Below, one piece after another: positions 47,868 to 56,314 of a DNA stretch of 64,000 nt. This DNA is from Xanthomonas sp. SI (lineage in GTDB: Bacteria > Pseudomonadota > Gammaproteobacteria > Xanthomonadales > Xanthomonadaceae), in the NCBI RefSeq assembly GCF_014236855.1, contig NZ_CP051261.1, positions 1,240,001 to 1,304,000 on the forward strand, given 5' to 3'. Made by a program: the position numbers and the translations under genes. The notes below the pieces were generated by a model. The model did not search any database, was not told where the DNA came from, and saw only the letters and a program-made list of their open reading frames with translations. Numbering within the stretch: the stretch's first letter is position 1; each line of letters opens with the position of its first letter.

Positions 47868-49505
47868 ATGTCTTCTTCCCTTCGCATCGCCATGGCCCAG
47901 TTCGATTTTCCGGTCGGCGCCGTGGCCCAGAACACCGATCGCATCATCGCGATGATCGACGAAGCGCGCGACGAGTACGGCGCCGACATCGTGCTGTTTC
48001 CGGAGCTGGCAGTCAGCGGCTATCCGCCGGAGGACCTGTTGCTGCGGCCCGGCTTCCTTGCCGATTGCGAACTGGCGGTGCAGCGCATCGCGGTGCGCGT
48101 GCACGGCATCGTGGCGGTGGTCGGCTGGCCGCAGAGCGCCGGCAGCGTGGTCTACAACGCGGCCAGCGTGCTGCGCGGCGGGCAGATCGAAACCACCTAC
48201 CGCAAGCGCGAACTGCCCAACTACGCGGTGTTCGACGAGCGCCGCTATTTCGATGTCGATCCGGACGGCGGCAGCTGCGTGTTCGAGGTCAAGGGCACCC
48301 AGGTCGGCCTGGTGATCTGCGAGGACCTGTGGTTCCCCGAGCCGCTGGCCGATACCGCACGCCACGGCGCCGAACTGGTGCTGGTGCCCAACGCCTCCCC
48401 CTACGAGCGCGGCAAGCATGCGCAGCGCGACGCGCTGCTGGCCGAGCGCACCCGCGAGACCGGCGTGGCGCTGGCCTATCTCAACGTCGTTGGCGGCCAG
48501 GATGCGCTGGTGTTCGACGGCGCCTCGGTGGTCGCCGACGGCGACGGCAGCGTGCATCCGGCCGCGGCGGCGTTCACCGACCAATGGCTGGTGGTGGACT
48601 ACGCGACGCAGACGCGTGCGTTCACTCCCTTGCGCTGGATCGACGACGGCGACGAGAGCATGGACGCGCTGGCCTGGCGCGCGGTGGTGCGTGGGCTGCG
48701 CGACTACTGCGGCAAGAACCGCTTTTCCAAGGTGTGGCTGGGCCTGTCCGGCGGCATCGATTCGGCGCTGGTGCTGGCGATGGCGGTGGACGCGCTGGGC
48801 GCGGACAACGTCACCGCGGTGCGGCTGCCGTCGCGCTACACGGCGGACATGTCCAACGACCTGGCCGACGAGCAGTGCCGCGCGCTGGGGGTGAAGCTGG
48901 AGACGGTGGCGATCGAGCCGGCGTTCGAGGGCCTGCTGCAGGCGCTGGGTCCGTTGTTCGCAGGCACCCAGCCCGATGTCACCGAAGAGAACCTGCAGTC
49001 GCGCAGCCGCGGCGTGATCCTGATGGCGCTGGCCAACAAGTTCGGCGGGCTGCTGCTGACCACCGGCAACAAGAGCGAGTACGCGGTCGGCTACGCCACT
49101 ATCTACGGCGACATGTGCGGCGGCTATGCGCCGCTGAAGGACCTGTACAAGACCGAGGTGTTCGGGCTGGCGAAATGGCGCAACACGGTCGGCGGCGCGC
49201 CGGTGATCCCGCCGGCGGTGATCGCGCGGCCGCCGTCGGCGGAACTGCGCGCCAACCAGACCGACCAGGATTCGCTGCCGCCGTACGACGTGCTCGACGG
49301 CATCCTGTATCGCTATGTCGACCAGGAGGAATCGCGCGACGAGATCGTCGCCGCCGGCTACGCCGCGGAGGTGGTCGATCACGTGGTGCGGCTGGTGCGC
49401 ATCACCGAATGGAAGCGGCACCAGGCCGCGCCGGGACCGAAGGTGTCGCGCCGCGCGTTCGGCCGCGAACGGCGTTATCCGATCACCAATGGGTATCAGG
49501 CGTAG
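47868..49505 (+). CDS. nadE: Glutamine-dependent NAD+ synthetase NadE
   Basis: Two-domain enzyme of 545 residues that converts nicotinate adenine dinucleotide to NAD+ with ammonia from glutamine. The N-terminal nitrilase-type glutaminase has Glu46 (LFPELAVSG), Lys113 (YRKRELPNY) and Cys151 (VICEDLWFP). The C-terminal synthetase domain has the P-loop LGLSGGIDSALVLAMAVDAL, then TTGNKSEYAVGYATIYGDM. The ATG at 47868 (MSSSLRIAMAQFDFP) fixes the glutaminase domain; the longer frame upstream is noise. Convergent with egtD. Confidence 0.96.
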   Translation: MSSSLRIAMAQFDFPVGAVAQNTDRIIAMIDEARDEYGADIVLFPELAVSGYPPEDLLLRPGFLADCELAVQRIAVRVHGIVAVVGWPQSAGSVVYNAASVLRGGQIETTYRKRELPNYAVFDERRYFDVDPDGGSCVFEVKGTQVGLVICEDLWFPEPLADTARHGAELVLVPNASPYERGKHAQRDALLAERTRETGVALAYLNVVGGQDALVFDGASVVADGDGSVHPAAAAFTDQWLVVDYATQTRAFTPLRWIDDGDESMDALAWRAVVRGLRDYCGKNRFSKVWLGLSGGIDSALVLAMAVDALGADNVTAVRLPSRYTADMSNDLADEQCRALGVKLETVAIEPAFEGLLQALGPLFAGTQPDVTEENLQSRSRGVILMALANKFGGLLLTTGNKSEYAVGYATIYGDMCGGYAPLKDLYKTEVFGLAKWRNTVGGAPVIPPAVIARPPSAELRANQTDQDSLPPYDVLDGILYRYVDQEESRDEIVAAGYAAEVVDHVVRLVRITEWKRHQAAPGPKVSRRAFGRERRYPITNGYQA

Positions 49506-49568
49506 GCGGAGGACGACGTCGCGGTCTTGCGGCGCTGCGTTGCAGTTTCCAGGATGGATGGGTGTGGG

Positions 49569-49591
49569 TCGCGGCTGAAGCCGCTCCTACA
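49569..49591. repeat. REP-like palindrome
   Basis: GTCGCGGCTGAAGCCGCTCC, single copy in the convergent gap between nadE and egtD. Confidence 0.7.
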
Positions 49592-49618
49592 GGAGCGGGC
49601 CGCGGCAGCATCCGCATC

Positions 49619-49654
49619 TGGGATTCGCCGCTTTCCGAGTCCCCAGTCCCGGCT
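49619..49654. repeat. GGGAAT-type repeat at the end of egtD
   Basis: Degenerate units (GGGATTCG, CCGAGTCCCCAGTCCC, CGGCTTTAA) directly after the egtD stop codon, the same position relative to the gene as at 5547 and 37638. Confidence 0.5.
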
Positions 49655-49658
49655 TTAA

Positions 49659-50642
49659 TCACACCGCCTGCAACAACCGCAACCCGAACGCATCGTCCTG
49701 CGCGTTCCAGCCGTGGCTGACGCGCAGGCCGGCGGCTGCGGCCATTTCGCCGAAGCTCTGGTCGCTGTACTTGTGGCTGTATTCGACCTGCATCGCTTCG
49801 CCGGCGGCGAAGTCGAAGCGGTGCCCGGCCACGTGCACCTGTTGCGCGCGCTGGCTGACCAGGAAGGTCTCGATGCGCTGGCGCTCGCGCGCATACACCG
49901 CGCGGTGGCGGAACTGCGCCAGGTCGAAATCGCTGCCGATCTCGCGGTTGAGGCGGCGCAGCAGATTCAAGGTGAACTCGGCGGTGACGCCGGCCGCATC
50001 GTTGTAGGCCGCTTCCAACACCGCAGGATCCTTGTCCAGATCGATGCCGATCAGCGCGCAGCCGTCGTGGTGCATGGTCTCGCGCATCGAGCGCAGCAGC
50101 TGGATGCCGTCGTCGCGGGTGAAGTTGCCCAGCGTGGAGCCGGGGAAGAACACCAGGGTGCGGCGCGCGCTGCGCTGCGGCGCCGGCAGCGCCACCGGCG
50201 CGGTGAAGTCGGCGCAGACCGGCAGCATCTGGATGCGCGGGAAGCGCTCGGCCAGGCGCGCAGTGCTGGACATCAGCATGTCGCGCGAGATCTCGATCGG
50301 GGTGTAGGCCACCGGCTCGCGCAGGCCTTCCAGCAGCAATTCGGTCTTGCGCCCGCTGCCGCTGCCCAGCTCCACCACGTGCGCGCCGGACCCCACCGCT
50401 TGCGCGATCGACGGCATCCGCGCTTCCAGCAGGGCCAGCTCGGTGCGGGTCAGGTAGTACTCGGGCTGGCGGGTGATCGCTTCGAACAGGCGCGAGCCTT
50501 CGGCGTCGTAGAAATATTTGGACGGCAATTGCTTCGGGCTGCGCGACAGCCCGGCGATCGCGTCGGCGGCGATGTCGTCGGGCTGCGGATGCAGGTCGGT
50601 GAGCGCGGCTTCGGTCAGTGCGCGGGCGGTCGCAGCGTTCAT
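49659..50642 (-). CDS. egtD: L-histidine N-alpha-methyltransferase EgtD
   Basis: SAM-dependent enzyme that trimethylates histidine to hercynine, the first step of ergothioneine synthesis, 327 residues. The N-terminal PKQLPSKYFYDAEGSRLFEA and YYLTRTELALL are family signatures; the SAM loop is ELGSGSGRKT (91-100), followed by FFPGSTLGNF, and MQVEYSHKYS holds histidine-binding residues. The ATG overlaps the egtB stop as ATGA, so the two are translationally coupled, with egtB first. The longer frame to 51176 is only a frame shadow within egtB. Confidence 0.95.
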   Translation of the reverse strand: MNAATARALTEAALTDLHPQPDDIAADAIAGLSRSPKQLPSKYFYDAEGSRLFEAITRQPEYYLTRTELALLEARMPSIAQAVGSGAHVVELGSGSGRKTELLLEGLREPVAYTPIEISRDMLMSSTARLAERFPRIQMLPVCADFTAPVALPAPQRSARRTLVFFPGSTLGNFTRDDGIQLLRSMRETMHHDGCALIGIDLDKDPAVLEAAYNDAAGVTAEFTLNLLRRLNREIGSDFDLAQFRHRAVYARERQRIETFLVSQRAQQVHVAGHRFDFAAGEAMQVEYSHKYSDQSFGEMAAAAGLRVSHGWNAQDDAFGLRLLQAV

Positions 50643-51928
50643 GCGGGATCCTTGGCCAGGCGGACGCCGGCGAATTGCCAGCGCGCATCGGAGGGAAAGA
50701 AGTTGCGGTAGCTGGCGCGGATGTGGTCGTGCGGCGTCGCGCAGCTGCCGCCACGCAACACCCACTGCGCGTTCATGAATTTGCCGTTGTATTCGCCCAG
50801 CGCGCCCGACCACGGGCGGAAGCCGGGGTAGGCCAGATAGGCGCTGCCGGTCCATTCCCAGACATCGCCGAACAACTGCTGCAGGCCGGCCTCGCCCTGC
50901 GCGGCGGACTGCGGATGCAGCGCGTCGGCATCGACGAAATTGCCGTCGATGGCCACGCCGGTAGCGGCCTGTTCCCATTCGGCTTCGGTCGGCAGCCGGG
51001 CGCCGGCCCAGCGTGCGTAGGCGTCGGCTTCGAACAGGCTGATGTGGCAGACCGGCGCATGCGGATCGCGCTCGCGCCAGCCGCCCAGGGTGAACTCGCG
51101 CACGCCGTCGGCATGCCAGTACAGCGGCCGCTGCCAGTCCTCGGCGTTGCGCCGCGCCCAGCCATCGCTGAGCCACAGGGCGACGTTGCGGTAGCCGCCG
51201 TCAGCGATGAACTGCGCGTACTCGGCATTGCTCACCGGACGGCTGGCCAGCGCATGCGCCGGCACCAGCACGCGGTGCCGCGGAGACTCGTTGTCATAGG
51301 CGAAGGCCGCGTGCGCCGGCCAGCCGGGCGCGCCGATCTCGCACAGCTGCTCGTCGCGCTGGATCCAGCGCAGGGTTCGCGCCGGCGCCTGCGCCATGGC
51401 CAGGTCGTCGCGATAGGCCGGGGCCAGCGGATTGCTCCAGAACGCGTGCTTGATGTCGGTCAGCAGCAGCTCCTGATGCTGCTGCTCGTGGTGCAGGCCC
51501 AGTTCCAGCACCTGCAGCGTCTGCGCCGACAGGTCGCCGGCCTGCAGCCGCGCCAGCACCCGCGCCTCGACCTCGGCGCGGTAGTCGCGTACCTGCGCCA
51601 TGGACGGGCGCGACAGCACGCCGCGGCGCGGCCGCGCATGCATCGGGCCGACGCTCTGGTAGTAGCTGTTGAACAGATAGTCCCACTGCGGATCGATCGC
51701 GCGGTAGCCGGCGTCGGCGGCCAGCACGAAGCGTTCGAAGAACCAGGTGGTATGCGCCAGATGCCATTTCGCCGGACTGGCGTCGTCCATGCTCTGCACC
51801 ATCGCGTCTTCCTCGCTCAGCGGCGCGGCGAGCAGGCTGGTGCGCTGGCGCACGCTGCGGAAACGCGTCGCCAGCGGCACGCTGGACGCTGCGGGCGAGG
51901 GGGATGCCGCCGAGGAGGTCGCTTGCAT
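50639..51928 (-). CDS. egtB: Ergothioneine sulfoxide synthase EgtB
   Basis: Non-haem iron enzyme of 429 residues that joins a thiol donor to hercynine with oxygen. The N-terminal DinB-like domain carries the iron ligands: His59 in KWHLAHTTWFFE and the HX3HXE motif at His147 and His151 (HHEQQHQE). The C-terminal formylglycine-generating-like domain has RLPTEAEWEQAA, GDVWEWTGSAY and VLRGGSCATP. No EgtA or EgtC gene is nearby, so this may be a type that uses cysteine directly rather than gamma-glutamylcysteine; residues alone do not prove that. Confidence 0.94.
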   Translation of the reverse strand: MQATSSAASPSPAASSVPLATRFRSVRQRTSLLAAPLSEEDAMVQSMDDASPAKWHLAHTTWFFERFVLAADAGYRAIDPQWDYLFNSYYQSVGPMHARPRRGVLSRPSMAQVRDYRAEVEARVLARLQAGDLSAQTLQVLELGLHHEQQHQELLLTDIKHAFWSNPLAPAYRDDLAMAQAPARTLRWIQRDEQLCEIGAPGWPAHAAFAYDNESPRHRVLVPAHALASRPVSNAEYAQFIADGGYRNVALWLSDGWARRNAEDWQRPLYWHADGVREFTLGGWRERDPHAPVCHISLFEADAYARWAGARLPTEAEWEQAATGVAIDGNFVDADALHPQSAAQGEAGLQQLFGDVWEWTGSAYLAYPGFRPWSGALGEYNGKFMNAQWVLRGGSCATPHDHIRASYRNFFPSDARWQFAGVRLAKDPA

Positions 51929-52052
51929 CGGGCAAGCTTAGGGGAAGACCGTGAACATGCCGTCATGCGTAGTGGAACGTCGCGTTACGCTAGCGCCTGT
52001 TCATGCGATGGGAGCCTCCTTCTCCCGATCGCGCCAACCGGCCCGACCGCAC

Positions 52053-53279
52053 ATGTCCACGCCAGACCCATCCCACGCATTCATGCCAGCATCCGTGGCC
52101 GGCGCCGCCGCGCCGGCCGGCGTGCTCGATCTTGCCGAGGCGGCGCACGCCTTCGTTCTCCCCGAGGGAGTGCGCTATCTGGATACCGCCAGCAAGGGCC
52201 CGCGGCTGGCCAGCGTGCTTGCCGCCGGACAGGCGGCGCTGGCCGATTCGATCGCGCCGTGGACGCTGTCCTTCGACGCTTGGCGCGGGCAGATCGAGAC
52301 CCTGCGCGGCCTGGCCGCCGCCACGCTGTTCGAAGGCGACGTCGACGGCGTGGCGATGCTGCCCTCGGCCGCCTACGGCCTGGCCACCGCAGCGCGGCAA
52401 TTGCCGTTGGCCGCCGGCGAGGCGGTGCTGCTGCTCGACGGCCAGTTCCCGTCGAACCTGTTGCTGTGGCAGCAGCGCTGCGCCGAGACCGGGGCGCACC
52501 TGGCGGTGGTGCGGCGCGGGCCGCAACAGGACTGGACCGAAGCGGTGCTGGCGGCCTTGGACGCGGAGCCGCGGGTGCGCATTGCGACACTGCCCAATGC
52601 CTACTGGCGCGACGGCGCGCTGCTGGACCTGGACCGCATCGCCGCGCGCGTGCATGCGGCGGGTGCGGCGCTGGTGCTGGACCTGAGCCAGAGCCTGGGC
52701 GTGCTGCCGGCGCGGCTGGCGGCGTGGCGGCCGGATTTCGTGGTGGCGGTCGGGCACAAGTGGCTGCTGGGGCCGATGGGGCTGGCTTGGTTGTGGGCGG
52801 CGCCGCACTGGCGCGCGCACGGCGTGCCGATCGAACACCATTGGCAGGCCCGCGATCCCGGCGCCGACTGGAATTTCCCGGTCGAGGCGCCGCCGCCGTT
52901 CCGCACCGGCGCGCGCCGCTTCGATGCCGGCGGCGTGGCCGAGCCGCTGCGGCTGGCGATGGCCACTGCGGCGCTGCAGCAGCTGCAGCACTGGCAGCCG
53001 GCGCGGATCGCGGCGCGGCTGGGCGAACTCGGCGCGGCGTTCGAGGATGAGTTGCAGGCGCAGGGTGCTGGCGATTGGACCGTGCCTGGGCATGCGCCGC
53101 ACCTTGGCGCGCTGCGTCCGCCTGCAGCGGCAATGCAGGGGTTGCTGCCCTGGCTGCAGCGCGCGCAGGTGATCTGTACGCATCGCCACGGTGCGTTGCG
53201 CATCGCGCCGTACCTGCAGCTGACGCCGGAGGCGATGCGTGGGCTGGCGCGGGAGATGGTTGCTGCGGCGCGCGGGTGA
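52053..53279 (+). CDS. Class V PLP-dependent aminotransferase/lyase (possible EgtE function)
   Basis: A 408-residue member of the aminotransferase class V superfamily (cysteine desulfurase, kynureninase, EgtE). The cofactor lysine is Lys236 in VAVGHKWLLGPMGL, preceded by LVLDLSQSLGVLP with the pyridine-contact Asp. Start uncertain: several in-frame ATGs exist (51951, 52008, 52053, 52083) without a good ribosome site; 52053 is chosen. It is transcribed away from egtB-egtD with about 120 bases between. That position suggests it could cleave hercynylcysteine sulfoxide to ergothioneine, but other C-S lyase or desulfurase roles fit equally. Confidence 0.82.
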   Translation: MSTPDPSHAFMPASVAGAAAPAGVLDLAEAAHAFVLPEGVRYLDTASKGPRLASVLAAGQAALADSIAPWTLSFDAWRGQIETLRGLAAATLFEGDVDGVAMLPSAAYGLATAARQLPLAAGEAVLLLDGQFPSNLLLWQQRCAETGAHLAVVRRGPQQDWTEAVLAALDAEPRVRIATLPNAYWRDGALLDLDRIAARVHAAGAALVLDLSQSLGVLPARLAAWRPDFVVAVGHKWLLGPMGLAWLWAAPHWRAHGVPIEHHWQARDPGADWNFPVEAPPPFRTGARRFDAGGVAEPLRLAMATAALQQLQHWQPARIAARLGELGAAFEDELQAQGAGDWTVPGHAPHLGALRPPAAAMQGLLPWLQRAQVICTHRHGALRIAPYLQLTPEAMRGLAREMVAAARG

Positions 53280-53331
53280 GCGGTGGCTTGATCGTTCCTG
53301 GAAGAACTTTTGGCTAGCCTGCTGGGTGCAC

Positions 53332-53914
53332 TGTAGGAGGGGCTTCAGCCCCGACAGATAGCCGAAACCACGCGAGTTCCGACTTCGTTCGTCGCGACTG
53401 AAGTCGCTCCCACAGGGAGTTTGCGGTGGGCTTGTTGGGTTGCACTGGGGTGAAGGTTTTTCAGCCCCGACAGTGACCGGCCTGGGCAGGTCTGTCACTT
53501 CGTTCGTCGCGGCTGAAGCCGCTCCTACAGGGACTGCGGTGCCTGATGATGCACTTGTAGGAGGGGCTTCAGCCCCGACAGATAGCCGAAACCACGCGGG
53601 TTCCGACTTCGCTCGTCGCGACTGAAGTCGCTCCCACAGGGAGTTTGCGGTGGGCTTGCTGGGGTGCACTGGGGGGAGGTTTTTCAGCCCCGACAGTGAC
53701 CGGCCTGGGCAGGTCTGTCACTTCGTTCGTCGCGGCTGAAGCCGCTCCTACAGGGACTGCGGTGCCTGATGATGCACTTGTAGGAGGGGCTTCAGCCCCG
53801 ACAGATAGCCAAAACCACACGGGTTCCAACTTCGTTCGTTGCGGCTGAAGCCGCTCCTACAGGAACTTGCGACTAGTCGGGTGGGTGCACTGTGGGAGGG
53901 ACTTTAGTCCCGAC
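53332..53914. repeat. Tandem macro-repeat of REP palindromes (about 224-base unit, 2.4 copies)
   Basis: The unit starting TGTAGGAGGGGCTTCAGCCC at 53332 recurs at 53556 and 53779. Each full unit holds four palindromes in alternating orientation, with cores GGGGCTTCAGCCCC, GCGACTGAAGTCGC, a decayed TTTTTCAGCCCC and GCGGCTGAAGCCGC, separated by shared spacers such as ACTTCGTTCGTCGC and CCTGATGATGCACT. The third unit is truncated and joined to one more palindrome with core GGGACTTTAGTCCC (53891-53914). The 740-base gap 53280-54019 contains no gene. Confidence 0.92.
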
Positions 53915-54019
53915 GGGTTCCGAAGCCGAGCGTTGGCCGGCACCGCGGTGCGATCGATGGGCTGAGCGCAGATCGCTTGCCCTGCCGCGCCGATGAGCGG
54001 CGGCCTGGACGCGCCGGCT

Positions 54020-55516
54020 TCAGCGGCGCGCCGCCAGGCGCAGACCGCGCGGGGTCAGCCAGCGCTCCAGGCCCTCGAACAACGCCTGCACCAGCAGCGC
54101 CAGCGCCGCCGCCGGCACCGCGCCTTCCAGGATCAGGCCGATATCGTCCAGGCGGATGCCGGTGAGGATGGGCTGGCCGTAGCCGCCGGCGCCGATCAGC
54201 GCGCCCAGGGTGGCGGTGCCGACGTTGATCACTGCCGCGGTCTTGATCCCGGCCAGGATGGTGCGCAAGGCCAGCGGCAACTCGATCCGCCACAGCCGGG
54301 TGCCCGGCGGCAGGCCGATCGCTGCGGCGGTCTCGCGCAACTCGCGGGCGATGCCGGTCAGGCCGGCATGGGTGTTGCGCACGATCGGCAGCAGGCTGTA
54401 CAGGAACAGCGCGGCGATCGCCGGTTTGGCGCCGATGCCGAACAGCGGGATCATGAACACGAACACCGCCAGCGACGGCAGCGTCTGCAATACCCCGGTC
54501 AACGACAGCACGACCTGGCCGAGCCGCGGCCGATACGCCGCCACGATGCCCAGCGGCAGCGCCACCAGCAGGGCCAGGCCCAGCGACAGGCCGACCAGCG
54601 CCAGGTGTTCGCGCGTGCGTTGCAGCAGGCGCGTCAGCCTGGTGTCCTGCGCCGGCGCGGCGATGCCCAGCCAGTGCGCGGCGATCGCGCTTTCGGCACG
54701 CTTGTCCAGCTTCGCCTCGGCATTGAGCCGCTGCATCGTCGCCGCGTCGATGCGTCCGCCCAGGCCATCCAGCGCCTGCACGAACCGCGGCGCGCGCTGC
54801 GCCAAGTCGCTGCGATACAGGAACACCGCGGCGTAGCGCGGAAAGTAGCGGCGGTCGTCCTGCAGCACCAGCAGGTCGTGTGCCGGAATCTCGGCGTCGG
54901 TGCTGTACAGGTCGGTGAGGTCGATCGCGCCGCTGTCCAGCGCGCGGTAGGCCAGGTCGTGGTCCAGCCCAGTCGGCGTCTGCGATAGCCGATAGGCATC
55001 GCGCACCCCCGGCCAGCCGTCGGCGCGCGACACGAACTCGTTGCTGAGCCCGAACTTCAGCGACGGATGCGCGGCCAGGTCGGAAATGCGGACGATGCCC
55101 AGCGCCTGCGCGCGCTGCCGGCGCATGCCGAACGCGTAGGTATTGTCGAAGCCCAGCGGTGCGCTCATCGCCAGGCCGCGCTGGGCCAGGGCGCGGCGCA
55201 GCGCGGCATCGTCGGCATCGGGCAGTTGCAGCAATTCGGTCGCCAGGGTGCCGGTGTATTCGGCATAGGCGTCGATCGAACCCTGCTCCAGCGCGCGCCA
55301 CAGGATGCGGGTGCCGCCGAGCTGGCGCCGGTGTTCGACCTCCACCCCGGCCTGACGTCCGGCGCCAGCGGCGATCTCGCCGAGCACCACCGCCTCGGTG
55401 AAGTTCTTCGAGCCAACCACCACCTTCTCCGGCGCCGCCGCAGCGCTGCCGGCGAGCAGGGCGAGCGCCGCCGCGAGCACGAGCAGCGCGGCAACGCGGC
55501 GCCGCACCGATGCCAT
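54020..55516 (-). CDS. Fused substrate-binding/permease protein of an OpuF/EgtU-like ABC importer
   Basis: A 498-residue fusion. Residues 1-28 are a signal peptide or first membrane helix. Residues 30-280 are a ProX/OpuBC-type binding domain (VVGSKNFTEAVVLGEI, AYAEYTGTLATELL, DLTDLYSTDAEIPAHDL). From about residue 300 to the end is a ProW-type permease with five or so helices and the EAA-like loop GLTGIARELRETAAAIGLPPG. Such transporters take up glycine betaine, choline or carnitine; the EgtU branch takes ergothioneine. Here the binding domain comes before the permease, opposite to the usual fusion. Its start overlaps the ATPase stop as TGATG. Confidence 0.88.
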   Translation of the reverse strand: MASVRRRVAALLVLAAALALLAGSAAAAPEKVVVGSKNFTEAVVLGEIAAGAGRQAGVEVEHRRQLGGTRILWRALEQGSIDAYAEYTGTLATELLQLPDADDAALRRALAQRGLAMSAPLGFDNTYAFGMRRQRAQALGIVRISDLAAHPSLKFGLSNEFVSRADGWPGVRDAYRLSQTPTGLDHDLAYRALDSGAIDLTDLYSTDAEIPAHDLLVLQDDRRYFPRYAAVFLYRSDLAQRAPRFVQALDGLGGRIDAATMQRLNAEAKLDKRAESAIAAHWLGIAAPAQDTRLTRLLQRTREHLALVGLSLGLALLVALPLGIVAAYRPRLGQVVLSLTGVLQTLPSLAVFVFMIPLFGIGAKPAIAALFLYSLLPIVRNTHAGLTGIARELRETAAAIGLPPGTRLWRIELPLALRTILAGIKTAAVINVGTATLGALIGAGGYGQPILTGIRLDDIGLILEGAVPAAALALLVQALFEGLERWLTPRGLRLAARR

Positions 55517-56253
55517 CACCGCGCATCCTCCAGCGTGCGCTGCGCGTGCAGGAACTGGCCGACGAACGGCTCCGCGGGCGCATCCAGCAGCTCGCGCACG
55601 CTGCCTTCCTGCACGACGCGGCCGTTGCGCATCAGCACCAGAGTGTCGCCCAGGTAGGCGGCCTCTGCGACGTCGTGGGTCACCAGCACCACGGTCTTGC
55701 CGAGCAGCGCGAACAGTTCGCGCATCTGCGTCTGCAGTTCGTGGCGCACGATCGGGTCGAGCGCGCCCAGCGGTTCGTCCAGCAGCAGCACCGGCGGGTC
55801 CAGCAGCAGCGCGCGGATCAGGCCCACGCGCTGGCGCTGGCCGCCTGACAGTTCGGCCGGATAGCGCGCCAGCAAGGCCTCGGGCAGGCGGCACAGCGAG
55901 GCCAGCTCGTGCAGCCGCGCGTCGATCCGCGGCCGCGCCCAGCCCAGGGTCTGCGCAAGCAGGGCGGCGTTGTCGCGCGCGCTCAGGTGCGGGAACAGCC
56001 CGCCTTCCTGGATCACGTAGCCGATGCGGCGGCGCTGCGCCAACAAGGTGTCCCGGCGCAGCGGTTCGCCTTGGAAGCGCACCTCGCCGGTGTCCGGCCA
56101 TTCCAGCCCGAGCAGCATGCGCAACACGCTGGACTTGCCGGCGCCGCTGGGCCCGATCAGCGCGGTGGTGCGGCCCGGGGCGATGCGCAGATCGACCCGG
56201 TCCAGCGCAAGTGCGTCGCCGTAGCGGCGGGTGACCCGATGCAGTTCGAACAT
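55516..56253 (-). CDS. ABC transporter ATP-binding protein of the OpuF/EgtV-like importer
   Basis: A 245-residue ATPase. Walker A is GPSGAGKSSVLRM, the Q loop is VIQEGGLFPHLS, the signature is LSGGQRQRVGLIRAL, Walker B is PPVLLLDEPLGALDP and the switch His is in VLVTHDVAEA. The C-terminal tail lacks the CBS domains found in OpuCA and ProV, as in EgtV and other short osmoprotectant ATPases. The ATG at 56253 (MFELHRVTRRYG) is preferred over ATGs at 56265 and 56283. First gene of a two-gene operon with the fused permease. Confidence 0.92.
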   Translation of the reverse strand: MFELHRVTRRYGDALALDRVDLRIAPGRTTALIGPSGAGKSSVLRMLLGLEWPDTGEVRFQGEPLRRDTLLAQRRRIGYVIQEGGLFPHLSARDNAALLAQTLGWARPRIDARLHELASLCRLPEALLARYPAELSGGQRQRVGLIRALLLDPPVLLLDEPLGALDPIVRHELQTQMRELFALLGKTVVLVTHDVAEAAYLGDTLVLMRNGRVVQEGSVRELLDAPAEPFVGQFLHAQRTLEDAR

Positions 56254-56314
56254 GCGCCCAAGCATAGCCGGGCCGCGGCGCATGGCGCGCGAAGGCAGCG
56301 CGCGGCTGGCGCGC

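Noticed and set aside
53332..53914. CRISPR-like periodic repeats
   Set aside because: The repeated units are themselves palindromic REP elements in alternating orientation with conserved spacers, and there are no cas genes.
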